Positions 1 through 11,356 are shown, counted from the stretch's first letter. The stretch is DNA of 64,000 nt from Sulfuritalea sp. (GCA_016712985.1 JADJQA010000002.1:124001-188000); one strand, 5' to 3'. Notes: a model not told the origin generated them from the sequence alone. Numbers and translations are program-made.

Positions 1-70
1 TGGTCTTCACCAAGACATGCTTGGGCCGCCAACTGGAGTTTTGTCAGCTTGGCTGAGGATGTCATGCCTG

Positions 71-91
71 CGCACTCAACAATTGAGTGCG
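71..91. repeat. Short perfect hairpin downstream of sbcC
   Basis: Nine-base arms (cgcactcaa / ttgagtgcg) pair perfectly around a three-base loop, about 50 bases beyond the sbcC stop. There is no T-run on either side, so it is at most a weak terminator or mRNA 3'-end stem. Nothing else recognisable lies in bases 1-141. Confidence 0.4.
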
Positions 92-141
92 TAACTTTGA
101 ACCCTCCGACTCCCGCCCGCAGTCATCGCGCTTTCGTCTCC

Positions 142-3100
142 TTAGACGATATGCACGCTGCTGCCGCCCGGCGAGACCCTTACCTCGATGCCGCAGGCGA
201 TCTCGCGCTTGAGTTCATCGACGTGGCTGATGATGCCTACGCGGCGACCCTGTTGCCGCAGGTCGATCAGGGTTTTCATGGCCAGGTCGAGCGACTCGGG
301 GTCGAGACTGCCGAAGCCTTCGTCGATGAACAAGGTATCGAGCTGAATACCGCCCGCATAGCCCTGAACCACGTCCGAGAGACCCAGGGCGAGGGAAAGC
401 GAGGCGAGAAATCCTTCTCCGCCTGACAGGGTGCTGGCCGGGCGCACGCGCCCGGTGCAGTCGTCGAGCACCTCCAGGTCCAGGCCCGCCGCACGACGGC
501 CGTCGGCCACCGCCTGACTGCGTTGCAGGGTAGCGGTTGCGGCTCATGGCGCGCAGGCGCAGCGATGCCTGCAACAGCACATCGTCGAGCAGCGCGGCCA
601 GCACATAACGCTGGAAGGTGAGATTGGCGCCATTGCGCCCGTTGGCGACAGCGGCCAGATCACCCATCACGCGGTAGCGCTCTTCCAGGTCGCCAAGCTC
701 GCGGCGGATCTCGTCGAGCATGCCGGCGGTTCGCCGCGCGCCATTGAGTTGCGCGCGGGCAGTGTTCTGGCGCGCCAGCAATTCCTCCAGCGCCTGCTGC
801 GCCGCTGCAAGCGCATTGCGCAGCGCCTCCAGCTCCGGCGCGGGAAGCCCGGCAACCGCGGCGGCGGCGCGGACAAGGCGCTCCCTGGCGGCGGCGATTG
901 CCAGGTCGTGGGCCTTGATCTGTTGTTCCAGTTCAGCCAGCCTGCCGGGAGGATGAGTGCAGCGTCAAACACGGCTTCGTCGGCAAACCCGGCATCGGTC
1001 AGTGCTGCGGCGAAGCTGGTCCGGGCGGCGGCCAGCCTCGCGACACATTCCGCGAAGCGCTGCATTCTGGGCCGTCCGGGTCGCCTTCGCTCGCTGCGAC
1101 ATCTGCCTGGGCCTTTTGGTGGGCGGCGCGCACGCGACCAGTGCGCGTTCGAGAGATTCGATCCTCGACCGCACGGTGCCAACGCCGACTCCAATGCATC
1201 GCTGCCGCGCAAGGACTCCCGGAACGGCCTGGGCATGGGCGTGGGCCAGCCCTTCCGCTTTGGATGCTTCTTCCGACGCCCGGCCCGAGGACTCACGCGC
1301 GGCGTCGAGCTTCTGGGCGATGTCCGCAATGGCGGCATCGATCGAGGTGCACTGGGATTTTTGCGTGTCCATCTCCTTCTGTGCGGCCGTCGCCTGCTTT
1401 TCCTGCTCGCGCAATGAGGCGATGGCTTCCGTTGCCGGCTTGATTGCCGGAAGCGGGGCGCCATCGGCCAGGCCCAGCGCAGAACGAAGTGCGTCGAATG
1501 TGGCTGTCTGCGTGGTGACGTTTGTCGCGGCCAGCGTTCTTGCGGCGCGGCTGCGCTCAAGGGCTGCCTCGGCGCTGGTGAAGGCAGTCTGTGCGGCTTC
1601 TATCTCGGCATCGGCCGGGATCGCGTCAGTGTCTTCGGCCGGATGCGGGTGTTCCTCGCTGCCACAGACCGGGCAAGGGCCCCCGTCGACCAGGTGCCGT
1701 GCCAATACTGCCGCCTGCCCTGTGCGCCAGGCAAGATCCAGTGCGTCGCGATGCTTCCTTGCGAGATCGAGCCCCTCGCCGGCTTTCGTCACGGCCTGGT
1801 CGGCGCTGGCGAGGGCCTCCTTCGCCTGTTCGCCAAGCTTCGCGGCTTCGACGAGTTTCTTCAGGCTATCGAGTCTGTCTTCCTGGACCGCGATATCGCG
1901 TTTGAGCATCTCTGCCTTTGCCGCGAGCGGGGCGATCTTCTCCAGGCTGGCGGCAAGCGCCTTTCGCTTCTCGGCTTGGCCGCGGGCGTCCCGGTCGAGC
2001 TTTTCGAACAACTTCCTGGCGTCGTCGCGAGCCTTGACGGCTGCCACGCGCACGGATTCGGCCTCTACCAGCCGCGCCGCCGCCGCTCGCAAGCCCTCCA
2101 GACGATTGAGCTCCGGGTGGCTTCGAGCGTTCCGGTGCACGCGCTTCTTCAACAGCGAACGCGGCCGCGGCCTTTGCCAGAGCGGCGTTGGGCCTTGGCA
2201 GCAGCGGCGGTGGCCTTCTCCACCTGCGCGACCTGTTGCTGATGTTGTTCGGTCGCAGCATGGAATGCGCTTCGGGCGGGGAGCACCTGCTGGGCACGGC
2301 GGGCAGCGGCCAGGCTCTCGCGCCGGGCGCCCATTGCAGCCTCGGCCTCCTGCAGCCTGTCGAGTGCAGTGGCGGCAAGCTGGCGTTCCTGAAACCTGGC
2401 GGCCAGCGCTTCGCCGGCTGATACCGCTGCGGCGGCGGCGTTCGCGGCAAGCCGCAGGTTCGCTTCGTCGGCCGTGAGCGTGACCAGGGTCTCGCCGAGT
2501 TGGACCATCTTTTGTGTCAGTTCCTCGTCGGTGGTGATTTCCGCTTGCTGGTACAGCGTCGCGCGACGCTGCCTGGCCTCTGTCGCCTGGACTTCCATGG
2601 CGCGGGCGGCGGATTGAAGCTGTTCCTGCAGTTGTTTGCATTGCAGCGTGCTGAACAAGGCTTCGAGGATTTTTTCGCGCTCCCTGGAGTCCGCGGCCAG
2701 CAGTTCGCGAAACTGGTTTTGCGGCAGCATGATGACCTGGCGGAACTGCGCGGCCTCGAAGCCGAGCAAGCCTTCGACTTGCGCAGTGACTTCGCCGCTG
2801 CGGGAAGCCAACAGCGTCCACTCCGTGTCGTCCCATTCGTGCAATTCGGCCTTGGCCGGTACCTTCACCAGCCCGTCCTTGCCGCGCAGGGCGGCACGTT
2901 CCTGTTCGGGAATGCGCTTGACGCGGAAGCGTCGGGCACCCAGTTCGAACTCCAGTTCCACTTCGGTCTGCACCGTGTCGGCGGCGTGATGGCTGCGCAT
3001 TTCCGCGCGGCTGGCGTTCGCCGCCGGACGTATCGCCGTACAGCGCGAAGCAGATGCCGTCGAACAGGGTGGATTTTCCGGCGCCGGTGGGGCCGTGGAT

Positions 3101-3196
3101 CAGGAACAGGCTGTCTTCCGGCAAGCGGGTGAAGTCGACAGTTCCACGATTCGCAAAGGGGCCGAAGGCTTGCATGGCAAGGCTACGCGGCTTCAT
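142..3196 (-). pseudogene. sbcC: SbcC nuclease ATPase subunit, multiply frameshifted
   Basis: SbcC is the SMC-like ATPase of the SbcCD (Mre11-Rad50-type) complex that cuts DNA hairpins and ends. The ATG at 3196 opens MKPRSLAMQAFGPFANRGTV, followed by Walker A (GPTGAGKS). Long coiled-coil segments flank a zinc hook (CPVCGSEEHP, about 1645-1680). The ABC signature (STLSGGEG) and Walker B/D-loop (LFIDEGFGSLD) lie at 300-450. All expected domains are present in order, but reading them needs at least four frame changes, near 3000, 2200, 1230 and 500. The start overlaps the sbcD stop by ATGA, so the two were one operon. It could be a genuine pseudogene. Because frameshifts also break essential genes in this window, sequence error is equally plausible. 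Confidence 0.85.
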
Positions 3197-4346
3197 GCCT
3201 GCACCTCCCGCGCCAACTGTGCCTGCCGGCCGAGTTCGCCTTGCAGCAGAGTCACGGCGGCCGGGGCGAGAGGTGTGCCGGTCATCTCCTGGTAAAGCCG
3301 GAGAACAGTTCCTGCATGCCGACGCGCCGATGATCGCGGCCACCCTCCAATCCCGCCAGCTTCCCGGCGAACTGCGGCCGTTCGATCGACAAGGCATTCG
3401 GGTAGGCCGTGCGCAATTTGGTCATTGCGTCGAGCAAGGCCCCGCTGTCGGTGAGGCGCGCCAGAACATAGTCTTCACGATGGGTGTCCTGCGCGGCGGC
3501 CTCGATCAGCGATTGCAGCGTTCCTTCGAGGATTCGAAGGTCATGGCGCGGAACCAGGCCGATGCGTTCGATCGACAGTTCGCGGCGACCGTTGAGTTCC
3601 ACGACCGAAACACTCTTGCCGTGATCAGCCTCGGCAAACGAATACCGAGCAGCGATCCGGAGTAGTGGATGCGCTGATTGCCGCCGATGATCTGCGGACG
3701 GTGCAGATGCCCGAGGGCCACGTAATCGATGCCCGCGAAGACATCCGTTCCCACGCTGCCGGTGCCGCCCACCGAAAGCGGGCGCTCGAGTCGGTCACGG
3801 AACCGCCCTGAACAAACGCATGCGCCACCACCACCGAACGCCGCGCGGGATCTTGGGCGGCGCGCAAGCGATGCATCTGCAGCGCCAGCGCCATTGGTGA
3901 TCCAGCAAGGTCTCATCCTCGAACGCTTGACGACTTTGCGCGGGATCGGCGTAGGGCAGCGGATAGACGGCAACTTCGCCATCGGCATCCTTGAAGATGA
4001 CGGGCAGTGAAGTAGCGGCGGGTACGCCGCGCACCGTGAGGCCCGCGCTCGACAGCAGGCGGGAACCAAACCCGAGCCGGTCGGGGCCGTCGTGGTTGCC
4101 GGCGATCAGCACCACGGGAATGCCGGCGCCGATGACAATGCGGGTCAGGGTGTCGTCGAGAAGGCGGACGGCATCGGCGGGCGGAACCGGAGCGGTCGAT
4201 ACGTCACCGGCAACAAGTACCGCGTCGGGCCTGAGATCACTGACCAGCGCGACGAAGTGATCGAGCATGTGCGCCTGATCCTCAAGTAGCGAGAGGGAGT
4301 GGTAGACGCGGCCAAGATGCCAGTCAGCGGTATGGATGAATCGCAT
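3193..4346 (-). pseudogene. sbcD: SbcD nuclease subunit, multiply frameshifted
   Basis: SbcD is the metallophosphoesterase (Mre11-like) subunit of SbcCD. The ATG at 4346 gives MRFIHTADWHLGR. The phosphoesterase motifs follow in order: DWHLG, AGDV, IAGNHDGPD and ALGHLHRPQ. The metal-binding set is therefore still encoded, but in different frames, with shifts near 3900, 3800, 3655 and 3290. After the last shift the C-terminus reads YQEMTGTPLAP and ends in ...REVQA, with the stop inside the sbcC start (ATGA). The motif content argues for recent disruption or base-calling error rather than old decay. Confidence 0.85.
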
Positions 4347-4604
4347 GGGGTATGGGGAATCTCTGTGAGTGGAAGCGGGTGTTCAGGAGGCTAACCGGTG
4401 AACGCCATCGTGTAGTGGCGGCCTTCGCTGCGCGAATTCAGCCAGGCCAGACCAGCGGTTGCACGAGCCGAATGCACGCAGCCTACCTCAAGCCTTTGGA
4501 TTCAGTAATCGGGAGCGTCGGCAGTTCGTGTTGCAATAACTCGAAATCAGGCAATTGCTCTCCCCAGGGGACAACTTCAAGGCTTTTCACCATTCCGGAT
4601 ATCG

Positions 4605-4853
4605 TTCCCCTACGCTGCCTGCCTCAACCGGATCCTCAAGACTCCATTTGGCATTCCCGCCGAGTACGTCCGCAGTATTGGCATCAAGGAAGGCGACAGC
4701 GTGGAAGCATGCCTGACCATGGACGGCGGGCTGACCATCCGCCCGGCAACATGGAACCGCAAGGCTTTCGCGCGTGAGCTGTCGACAGCACGCGAAGCCA
4801 TGCCGCTGGGTCAGTCCGTCATGGACGAAGTGCGGCACGGGGGACGCTATTGA
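4605..4853 (+). pseudogene. AbrB/MazE-like antitoxin, N-terminus not intact
   Basis: The frame ending at the TGA at 4851-4853 reads ...FGIPAEYVRSIGIKEGD, then a beta-rich stretch (SVEACLTMDGGLTIRPATW) and a short helical tail. This matches the swapped-hairpin AbrB/MazE DNA-binding fold seen in VapB/MazE antitoxins. No ATG, GTG or convincing start precedes it in frame, and the first strand of the fold (usually an R-x-x-GNS motif) is missing, so the 5' end is lost or frameshifted. The stop overlaps the following PIN-domain start (TGATG), the usual antitoxin-toxin coupling. The start given is simply the first base of the readable domain. Confidence 0.5.
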
Positions 4854-5275
4854 TGGTGTACGTCGATACCAGCGTTCTGGTGGCGCTGCACCTGGACGAA
4901 CCCAAGAGTGCCGACGTGGCCCGCTGGTATGCCGCCTGTACTGACGAACTGGTGTCGGCAATGTGGTGCGTTACCGAGTTCGCCAGCGCCTTGGGCATCA
5001 AACAGTGCATCAGCCAAATCACCGAAGCCGAAGGACAGGAAGCATGGCAGCGTTTCGAGCGTCTGTGCGCCAACGATCTTCAACTGCTGCCGGTAGGGCC
5101 TGCGACCTTTCATCGAGCCGCTGTGCTGACGCTGGATGCCACCACGGGCCTACGGGCCGGTGACTCGCTGCACTTGGCCGTCGCACTCGAAGCCAAGGCC
5201 AAGAGCCTGGCAACGCTGGATTCCTTGCTGGCGAAGTACGCCAGGAAATTGAAGTTGAAGCTGACGGCACTCTGA
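4853..5275 (+). CDS. PIN-domain ribonuclease toxin, VapC family
   Basis: A 140-residue PIN domain. VapC toxins are Mg-dependent endoribonucleases, usually against tRNA or rRNA. MVYVDTSVLVAL carries the first acidic residue (D4), WCVTEFASALG the conserved Glu, and LRAGDSLHLAVALEA the C-terminal acidic residue; LATLDSLLAKYA ends the fold. ATG at 4853 overlaps the stop of the antitoxin-like frame (TGATG), whereas a TTG at 4850 would extend it by one codon. With the partner damaged at its 5' end, this toxin is either silenced in some other way or the break is a sequence error. Confidence 0.8.
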   Translation: MVYVDTSVLVALHLDEPKSADVARWYAACTDELVSAMWCVTEFASALGIKQCISQITEAEGQEAWQRFERLCANDLQLLPVGPATFHRAAVLTLDATTGLRAGDSLHLAVALEAKAKSLATLDSLLAKYARKLKLKLTAL

Positions 5276-5458
5276 TGTTCTGACCGGGCAAGCGCCCGAC
5301 TACCGCGACGGCGGGAACAGCGGGAACAGCGGGACAGCTTCGCCCGCTCGTCTGGCGCTCCAAACGAAGCGGTGGCGCGAAGAGTCCGGGCTGGAAGGAC
5401 CGTGGTGAGCTGTCTGCATTGACCGGCAAACCCTGCATAGCCCCTGCATGATTCGCCA

Positions 5459-5503
5459 GACAGACAAAGGGCTCACAAGCGATTGCCTGTAAGCCCTTGT
5501 CTT
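5459..5503 (-). terminator. Candidate terminator of the initiator tRNA gene
   Basis: About eleven base pairs (agacaa-gggct against agcccttgtct, one bulged A) lie immediately 3' of the tRNA on the minus strand. The following minus-strand sequence is only moderately T-rich, so efficiency is uncertain. Confidence 0.45.
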
Positions 5504-5506
5504 TGT

Positions 5507-5583
5507 TGGTTGCGGGGGAAGGATTTGAACCTTCGACCTTCGGGTTATGAGCCCGACGAGCTGCCAGACTGCTCCACCCCGCG
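5507..5583 (-). tRNA. Initiator tRNA-Met (CAU)
   Basis: A 77-base cloverleaf on the minus strand with an encoded CCA end. The acceptor begins with C1 opposite A72, the unpaired first position used by formylmethionine initiator tRNAs. The anticodon stem carries three consecutive G:C pairs (GGG/CCC) around anticodon CAT, at 5547-5549 on the plus strand. The T-arm reads GGTTCAAATCC. These marks separate it from elongator tRNA-Met. Confidence 0.95.
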
Positions 5584-5596
5584 TCAGAGAGGCGCG

Positions 5597-5625
5597 ATTA
5601 TAGATCAGATTGCGGCAGTGCGCAA
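5597..5625 (-). promoter_or_regulatory. Sigma-70 promoter of the initiator tRNA
   Basis: On the minus strand a TTGCGC -35 (5625-5620) and a perfect TATAAT -10 (5602-5597) are separated by 17 bases. The predicted start lies a few bases before the tRNA 5' end at 5583. This near-consensus layout fits a strongly expressed stable RNA. Confidence 0.7.
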
Positions 5626-5645
5626 ACACAAATGCCGGAAATCGA

Positions 5646-5651
5646 TATAAT
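5646..5651 (+). promoter_or_regulatory. -10 element before the SAH riboswitch
   Basis: A perfect TATAAT lies about eight bases upstream of the riboswitch 5' helix, so transcription would start at the riboswitch itself. No good -35 is visible at the expected distance. Confidence 0.5.
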
Positions 5652-5658
5652 GGAACCT

Positions 5659-5756
5659 TCCGAGGAGCGCTGCAAGGGTAGTTTCCGCTTACCCCCCAGG
5701 CTCGGACCATTTTCAAACTGCGCTCACCCACCCGTACCGGGCAGGGTGAGTTCACC
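5659..5756 (+). promoter_or_regulatory. S-adenosylhomocysteine (SAH) riboswitch upstream of ahcY
   Basis: The sequence matches the SAH riboswitch core. CCGAG (5660-5664) pairs with CTCGG (5701-5705) as P1. The conserved GAGCGCTGCAA follows at 5665-5675, then CCAGGCTCGG, then GCGCTC (5720-5725), which forms the pseudoknot with GAGCGC (5665-5670). CTCACCC (5723-5729) can alternatively pair with GGGTGAG (5744-5750), excluding the pseudoknot and giving a plausible expression switch. SAH riboswitches are known ON-switches for SAH clearance and sit before ahcY in many betaproteobacteria. The ribosome site AAGGAG (5777-5781) and the ahcY ATG follow. Identity is firm; the switching mechanism is inferred. 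Confidence 0.92.
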
Positions 5757-5786
5757 TCCCTCCCGGTCACTGTTCAAGGAGCTTTC

Positions 5787-7208
<1,422 letters not shown>

Positions 7209-7256
7209 GTCCGCCGCAATGCTCAACTGCCCAGGAGCCACTGATCAACCCGACCG

Positions 7257-7335
7257 CTGTCACCCCGGCGCAAGCCGGGGTCCAGTTCGTCGATTCCACT
7301 GGATTGCGGCCTGCGCCGGAACGACGGACAGATCA
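7257..7335. repeat. REP-like repeat between ahcY and the holin-like gene
   Basis: A GC-rich element with stem CCCCGGC-GCAA-GCCGGGG (7263-7280), then TCCAGT...ACTGGA (7281-7303), then a GCGCCGGAA half. It resembles the widespread proteobacterial intergenic repeat that reads as PAQAGVQ when translated. It sits inside the ahcY-metF operon and could act as an mRNA stem. Confidence 0.7.
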
Positions 7336-7355
7336 GTGAACGCGAGGAAACCCTG

Positions 7356-7707
7356 ATGCGTCTGCTCGCTCTCTGGCTGATCAATGCCATTGCCCTGCTG
7401 GCCCTGCCCTACGTGGTGCCCTCGATCCATATCGACGGTTTCGCCACGGCCCTCGGGGCGGCGCTGGTGCTGGGCCTGATCAACACCGTGATCAGGCCCG
7501 TGCCTGTTGCTGCTGACGTTGCCGGTCACGCTATTGACGCTGGGGCTGTTCATCTTCGTCATCAACGGCATGATGTTTTTGCTGGCGGCGTGGTTCCTCA
7601 ACGGCTTCGTGGTGGGCGGAATCTGGACCGGGATCTTCGGCTCGATGGTGTACAGCCTGATCTCCTGGCTGCTGACGCGGCTGCTACTGAGTTCGCCGCG
7701 GTCATGA
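7356..7707 (+). CDS. Phage-holin-family small membrane protein, one frameshift
   Basis: About 116 residues with three or four hydrophobic helices. It reads MRLLALWLINAIALLALPYV, then LGAALVLGLINTVIRP, then (after the shift) LLTLPVTLLTLGLFIFVING and LNGFVVGGIWTGIFGSMVYS. This is the holin-superfamily IV (PF04020-type) protein often found between ahcY and metF in betaproteobacteria; its function is unknown. An extra C near 7504 breaks the frame. It matters for neither start nor stop and is probably sequence error. It runs with ahcY and metF. Confidence 0.8.
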
Positions 7708-7740
7708 ACGGGCCGCGCCAACAAAATTCGGGAATCCGTA

Positions 7741-8567
7741 ATGAGTCTTGAACTGTCGATCGAGTTTTTCCCGCCGCAAACCAGCGAGGGAACGGAAAAG
7801 CTGCGCACCACGGTGAGCAGGCTTGCCGTGCTGAAGCCGGAGTTCTTTTCGGTCACCTACGGCGCGGGGGGCTCGACGCGCGAGCGCACGCTGGCCGCGG
7901 TGATGGAAATTGCCGCCGCCGGCCATGCGGCCGCGCCACCTGTCCTGCATCGGCTCGACGCAGGGTGGAATCCGCGAGTTGCTCGGCACTTTCAGGGGAG
8001 CGCGGCATCCGCCGGCTGGTTGCCTTGCGCGGCGATCTTCCGTCCGGCATGGCCGATGCCGGCGAGTTCCGCTATGCCAACGAACTGGTGGCATTCGTTC
8101 GCGCCGAAACCGGCGACAGCTTTCACATCGAAGTGGCGGCCTATCCCGAATGGCATCCGCAGGCTAGGAGCCCGCGCGAAGACCTGCTGAACTTCAAGCG
8201 CAAGATCGATGCCGGCGCGGATTCGGCCATCACGCAGTACTTCTACAATGCCGATGCCTATGAGCATTTCGTCGATCAGGCCAGGGCGCTCGGCGTCGCG
8301 GTGCCGATCGTGCCGGGCATCATGCCGATTGGGAGCTTCTCGAAGCTGGCGCGGTTTTCCGACGCCTGCGGCGCCGAGATACCGCGCTGGATGCGGCGCA
8401 AGTTCGAAAGCTTCGGCGACGACGCCGATTCCATCCGGGCGTTTGGCCTGGACGTGGTGACCGAACTCTGCGGGCGCCTGCTCGAACGGGGCGCACCGGG
8501 CCTGCATTTCTACAGCATGAACCAGGCGGGGCTTACCCTGGAGCTTTGCCGCCGCCTGGGCCGCTAG
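7741..8567 (+). CDS. metF: 5,10-methylenetetrahydrofolate reductase, two frameshifts
   Basis: Reduces methylene-THF to 5-methyl-THF, the methyl donor for homocysteine remethylation. It begins MSLELSIEFFPPQTSEG, with the EFFPP segment holding the catalytic Glu. VTYGAGGSTRERT, HLSCIGSTQGGIRELL, RLVALRGDLPSG, ITQYFYNADAYEHF and PGIMPIGSF follow in the expected order; the length of about 275 residues is normal. One base is missing near 7935 and one extra G is present in the run at 7994-7997; correcting both restores the whole enzyme. It shares an operon with riboswitch-controlled ahcY. Confidence 0.92.
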
Positions 8568-8586
8568 CCGACGCAGCCATTCGCGG

Positions 8587-9090
8587 CTACCTGCGGCTCA
8601 CCGAAGCGACACCGGCGATGACCAGCGCGCAACCGATCATCTGCGTGGTCGAGAAGCCCTCGTCGAGCAGCAGCCAGGCGAAGACGATGGTCAGCAGCGG
8701 CCCGAGCACGCCCACCAGCGCCACCTGCCCGCTGCCGATGCGGCGAATCGCGGCGGACACAGGGCGAAGACCGGCAGCACGGTGCAGAACAGGCCCATCG
8801 CGGCGCCCAGCGCATACACCGGCCAGGGCTGCACCAGCGCCGCCAGCGGCTGCGTCGCCAGAAAGTGGCCTCCGGTGGCGGCCGTCGCCGCCAGCATCAC
8901 CAGGGCGGTGCAGCGCGCAGCGCCGAGTTTCGCGATCATGCCGGCGCTGCCGGAAAGATCCAGCGCGTAGCTGACCGACGAGGCGCACACCAGGCCGCCG
9001 CCGAGCGACACCACAGCCGCGTCGCCGGCTACTTGCAGGTCGTGGGCGAATGCCGCCGCAATGCCGGCATAGCACAGCGCCAGCGCCAAG
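8587..9090 (-). pseudogene. EamA transporter 3' fragment (copy 1) cut by an IS
   Basis: Encodes only the C-terminal half of a DMT/EamA permease, ending ...GCALVIAGVASVSRR. It is nearly identical over about 500 bases to the 3' part of the fuller copy at 11357-12256. Similarity stops at 9088, immediately before the IS left end, and no 5' half is found on the far side of the IS. It is also frameshifted internally near 8760. It is a remnant created by duplication plus IS insertion or deletion, and cannot be functional. Confidence 0.75.
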
Positions 9091-9093
9091 CCC

Positions 9094-10629
9094 GACTTTG
9101 ACACCTCGAGACATAATTTTGGCCGTCTCCCAGTAACGACGCGGGTTTGCGGGCGTTAAGTCGCCCAAACGCCCAGATACATGGATTGTTGCCTTTCTGC
9201 CAAGAGTTCTACGCCTCGCGATAGGGCCTGTATTTACGCGAGAGCAAACAACGACGGGCGGATGGTAGCGTGGTGACCTACCTGCAACTGGCGGAGAACG
9301 TCTGGGATGCGGGCAAGGGCAGATCGCAAGCCAGCATCGTCAACACTGCGGGCGCGCCGACGACCCCGAAGCCATCGAGCGCCCTACGTCGGCCAGCCAA
9401 GAGCATCCTGCGCCGTTGTTCCCCTGAAGAAATCATAAGTGCCGGCGGCGACTGGGCTGATCTGCGCCTGGCCCTATGGCGACATCTATGTGCTTGAAGC
9501 CACCTGGAAGCAGCTCGGCAGACGCCATCCTGCGGCAACAAGCCGGCGCGCGGCATCTCGGGTTCGACGTCGAACGCGCCCTGTTTGCCCTGGTAGCCAC
9601 GCGGATGGCTTTCCGGTGCGTCACTGGGCGTTCCCGGCAACACGGTCGACGTCACCACGGTGGCGAAGGTCAAGGAAGACCTGCGCGGCTGGCAACTCAC
9701 CCGCTGTCTCTTTGTCGGCGATGCCGGCATGGTCTCGCAGGCGAATTTGCAGACGCTATCCAAGGGCGGCGGCAATACCTGCTGGCCATGCCGATGCGCC
9801 GTGGTGACGAAGTCACCGAGGAGGTGCTGTCACGTCCGGGACGCTATCGCAGGGTTGCCGAGAATCTGGAGGTCAGGGAAGTCATCGTCGGCGAGGGGGA
9901 GCGGCGGCGACGCTATGCGGTCTGCTTCAATCCGCTGGAAGCCAAACGCCAGAAGTCGCCTCGTGAGGAACTGCTGAACGAGCCGAGGCGGAACTGGCCA
10001 GTCTGTCCGATCTGGCCAAGGTGAGCCACACCAAACGGGTTTGTGCTGCTGCGCACCAGCGCCCGCTACGGGCGCTTGCTGAAGGAAACGAAACGGGGCC
10101 TGGCGATCGACCGCCAGGCGATCACCGAACTGGAGCGCTTCGACGGCAAGTTCGTCGTGCATAGCAACGACGACACGCTCACGGGCCGAAGACATGGCGC
10201 TGGGCTACAAACAGCAGCAGCGGGTGGAAGAAGCCTGGCGGACGATGAAGCGCGGGTTGAAGATGCGTCCGGTGTTCCACTGGGCGCCCCACCGCATTCA
10301 TGCGCACATCGCCATCACCGTCCTGTCGCTATTGCTTGAGCGAACCATCGAGCACGCATGTCAGGATACGTGGCGCAATATCCGGGATGATCTGAAACGC
10401 ATACAGTTGGCGCTATTGTCCAGCCTAACGGCCGTGTCTGGCAGGTGACCGAGCCTTCGTCGGATGCCGCTAAGCGATTGAAATCGCTGAAAATCAAACC
10501 GCCAAAACCAATCCTGAATCTGGGCTGAGCACCTTCCCCGCCTAGATACACACCGCTTTCGGCAACAACGCCGAATGCCTTGCGCCATGCGGCTTGCCGA
10601 GAGGCGTGTTACTCGGCGCTGTCAAAGTC
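9094..10629 (+). mobile_element. IS1634-like insertion sequence
   Basis: Perfect 10-base terminal inverted repeats (GACTTTGACA at 9094-9103, TGTCAAAGTC at 10620-10629) bound a 1.5 kb segment holding one transposase gene. The left end coincides within a few bases with the abrupt loss of homology to the second EamA copy, independent support for the boundary. No clear target duplication is seen; the true ends could extend one to three bases further (ccc / agg). The transposase is broken, so this copy is probably immobile unless the frameshifts are sequence errors. Confidence 0.7.
9228..10528 (+). pseudogene. IS1634-family transposase, multiply frameshifted
   Basis: DDE-type transposase of the IS1634 group. 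After frame correction the N-terminus reads YLRESKQRRADGSVVTYLQL from about 9228, where the expected start codon is CTG. RRCSPEE, WPYGDIYVLEATWKQLG, LFVGDAGMVSQANLQTLS, RFDGKFVVHSNDD and VEEAWRTMKRGLKMRPVFHW follow, with the C-terminus KRLKSLKIKPPKPIL. DAGM and the final Glu segment hold expected catalytic residues. At least five frame changes are needed along about 430 codons. It lies within the inverted repeats at 9094 and 10629. Confidence 0.75.
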
Positions 10630-10738
10630 AGGTTTTTGCTCTTTTCATCATTTGGGTGATGCGTTCTCTCGAAATCAAAGGAAATCAAAAGGGCCAGGCT
10701 CGGATGTAATCGAAGAACCCAAGTACCAAATTGACCAG

Positions 10739-11071
10739 CTACCGGATTTCAACCACGGCATCACCAGCAGCCAGCAACTCTTTCAGCGACGGAAGGATTC
10801 TCGAAAACGCTTCCAGCAACGCCGCCTTGCGGCAATTGCCAAGTCCAACCCAGACGACCTGCGGCGTAACGGAACCTTGCCGATTGGCGAGCGCCTGAAA
10901 ATCTTCGTCCTTGGTAACAATCGTCAGGGAACGCGCCTTGGCATATTCCCAGACGACTTGATCGCTGGCTTCGTCAAGACCGACATCCCGCACATGAACA
11001 GAGTCCCAGCCGCGAGCGCCGAGATAGCGAGCCAGCGCCTCCGGCAACTGGTTATCCACCAACAGACTCAT
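10739..11071 (-). CDS. DUF5615 PIN-like toxin
   Basis: A 110-residue protein starting MSLLVDNQLPEALARYLGAR, with WDSVHVRDVGLDEASDQVVW and LTIVTKDEDFQALA. This is the Mut7-C/PIN-like DUF5615 pattern: acidic residues at D6, in VRDVG and in TKDEDF match the PIN active-site layout. It is presumed to be a ribonuclease toxin. Its ATG overlaps the stop of the upstream DUF433 gene (ATGA), the standard arrangement of DUF433/DUF5615 pairs. It lies between the IS and the second EamA copy, so the pair is accessory cargo. Confidence 0.8.
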   Translation of the reverse strand: MSLLVDNQLPEALARYLGARGWDSVHVRDVGLDEASDQVVWEYAKARSLTIVTKDEDFQALANRQGSVTPQVVWVGLGNCRKAALLEAFSRILPSLKELLAAGDAVVEIR

Positions 11072-11298
11072 GCGCCAATAAGGATGGCGTGGTCGGTTTG
11101 CACAGCGGCATATTCCAGCGCCGCGAGAATGTCAGCTTCTTCGAGGAAGGGATAGTCCTCCAGGATTTCCTGATGGGAAGCACCCGCACCCAGCAAGCCG
11201 AGAACATCCGTGACATGCATGCGCTGCCCACGGATGCAAGGACGCCCGCCGCATTTGCCGGGCTCGATGGTGATTCGCTCTAGCAGGCTGGGTTTCAT
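11068..11298 (-). CDS. DUF433 antitoxin
   Basis: A 76-residue DUF433 protein starting MKPSLLERITIEPGKCGGRP. It has the hallmark GKCGGRPCIRGQRM and a small winged-helix region (VTDVLGLLGAGASHQEILED, then YPFLEEADILAAL). DUF433 proteins bind DNA and act as antitoxins to DUF5615 PIN-like partners. It comes first in the operon and overlaps the toxin start by four bases. Confidence 0.85.
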   Translation of the reverse strand: MKPSLLERITIEPGKCGGRPCIRGQRMHVTDVLGLLGAGASHQEILEDYPFLEEADILAALEYAAVQTDHAILIGA

Positions 11299-11356
11299 GG
11301 TGTCTCCAGAAAATCGAAGTGCGCGGGAACGAAAGATCAGCCCATCAGACTGCGGA

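Noticed and set aside
5311..5336. Short GCGGGAACA tandem repeat after the VapC gene
   Set aside because: Only three imperfect nine-base copies; no array structure or spacers, so not CRISPR and too short to call a functional repeat.
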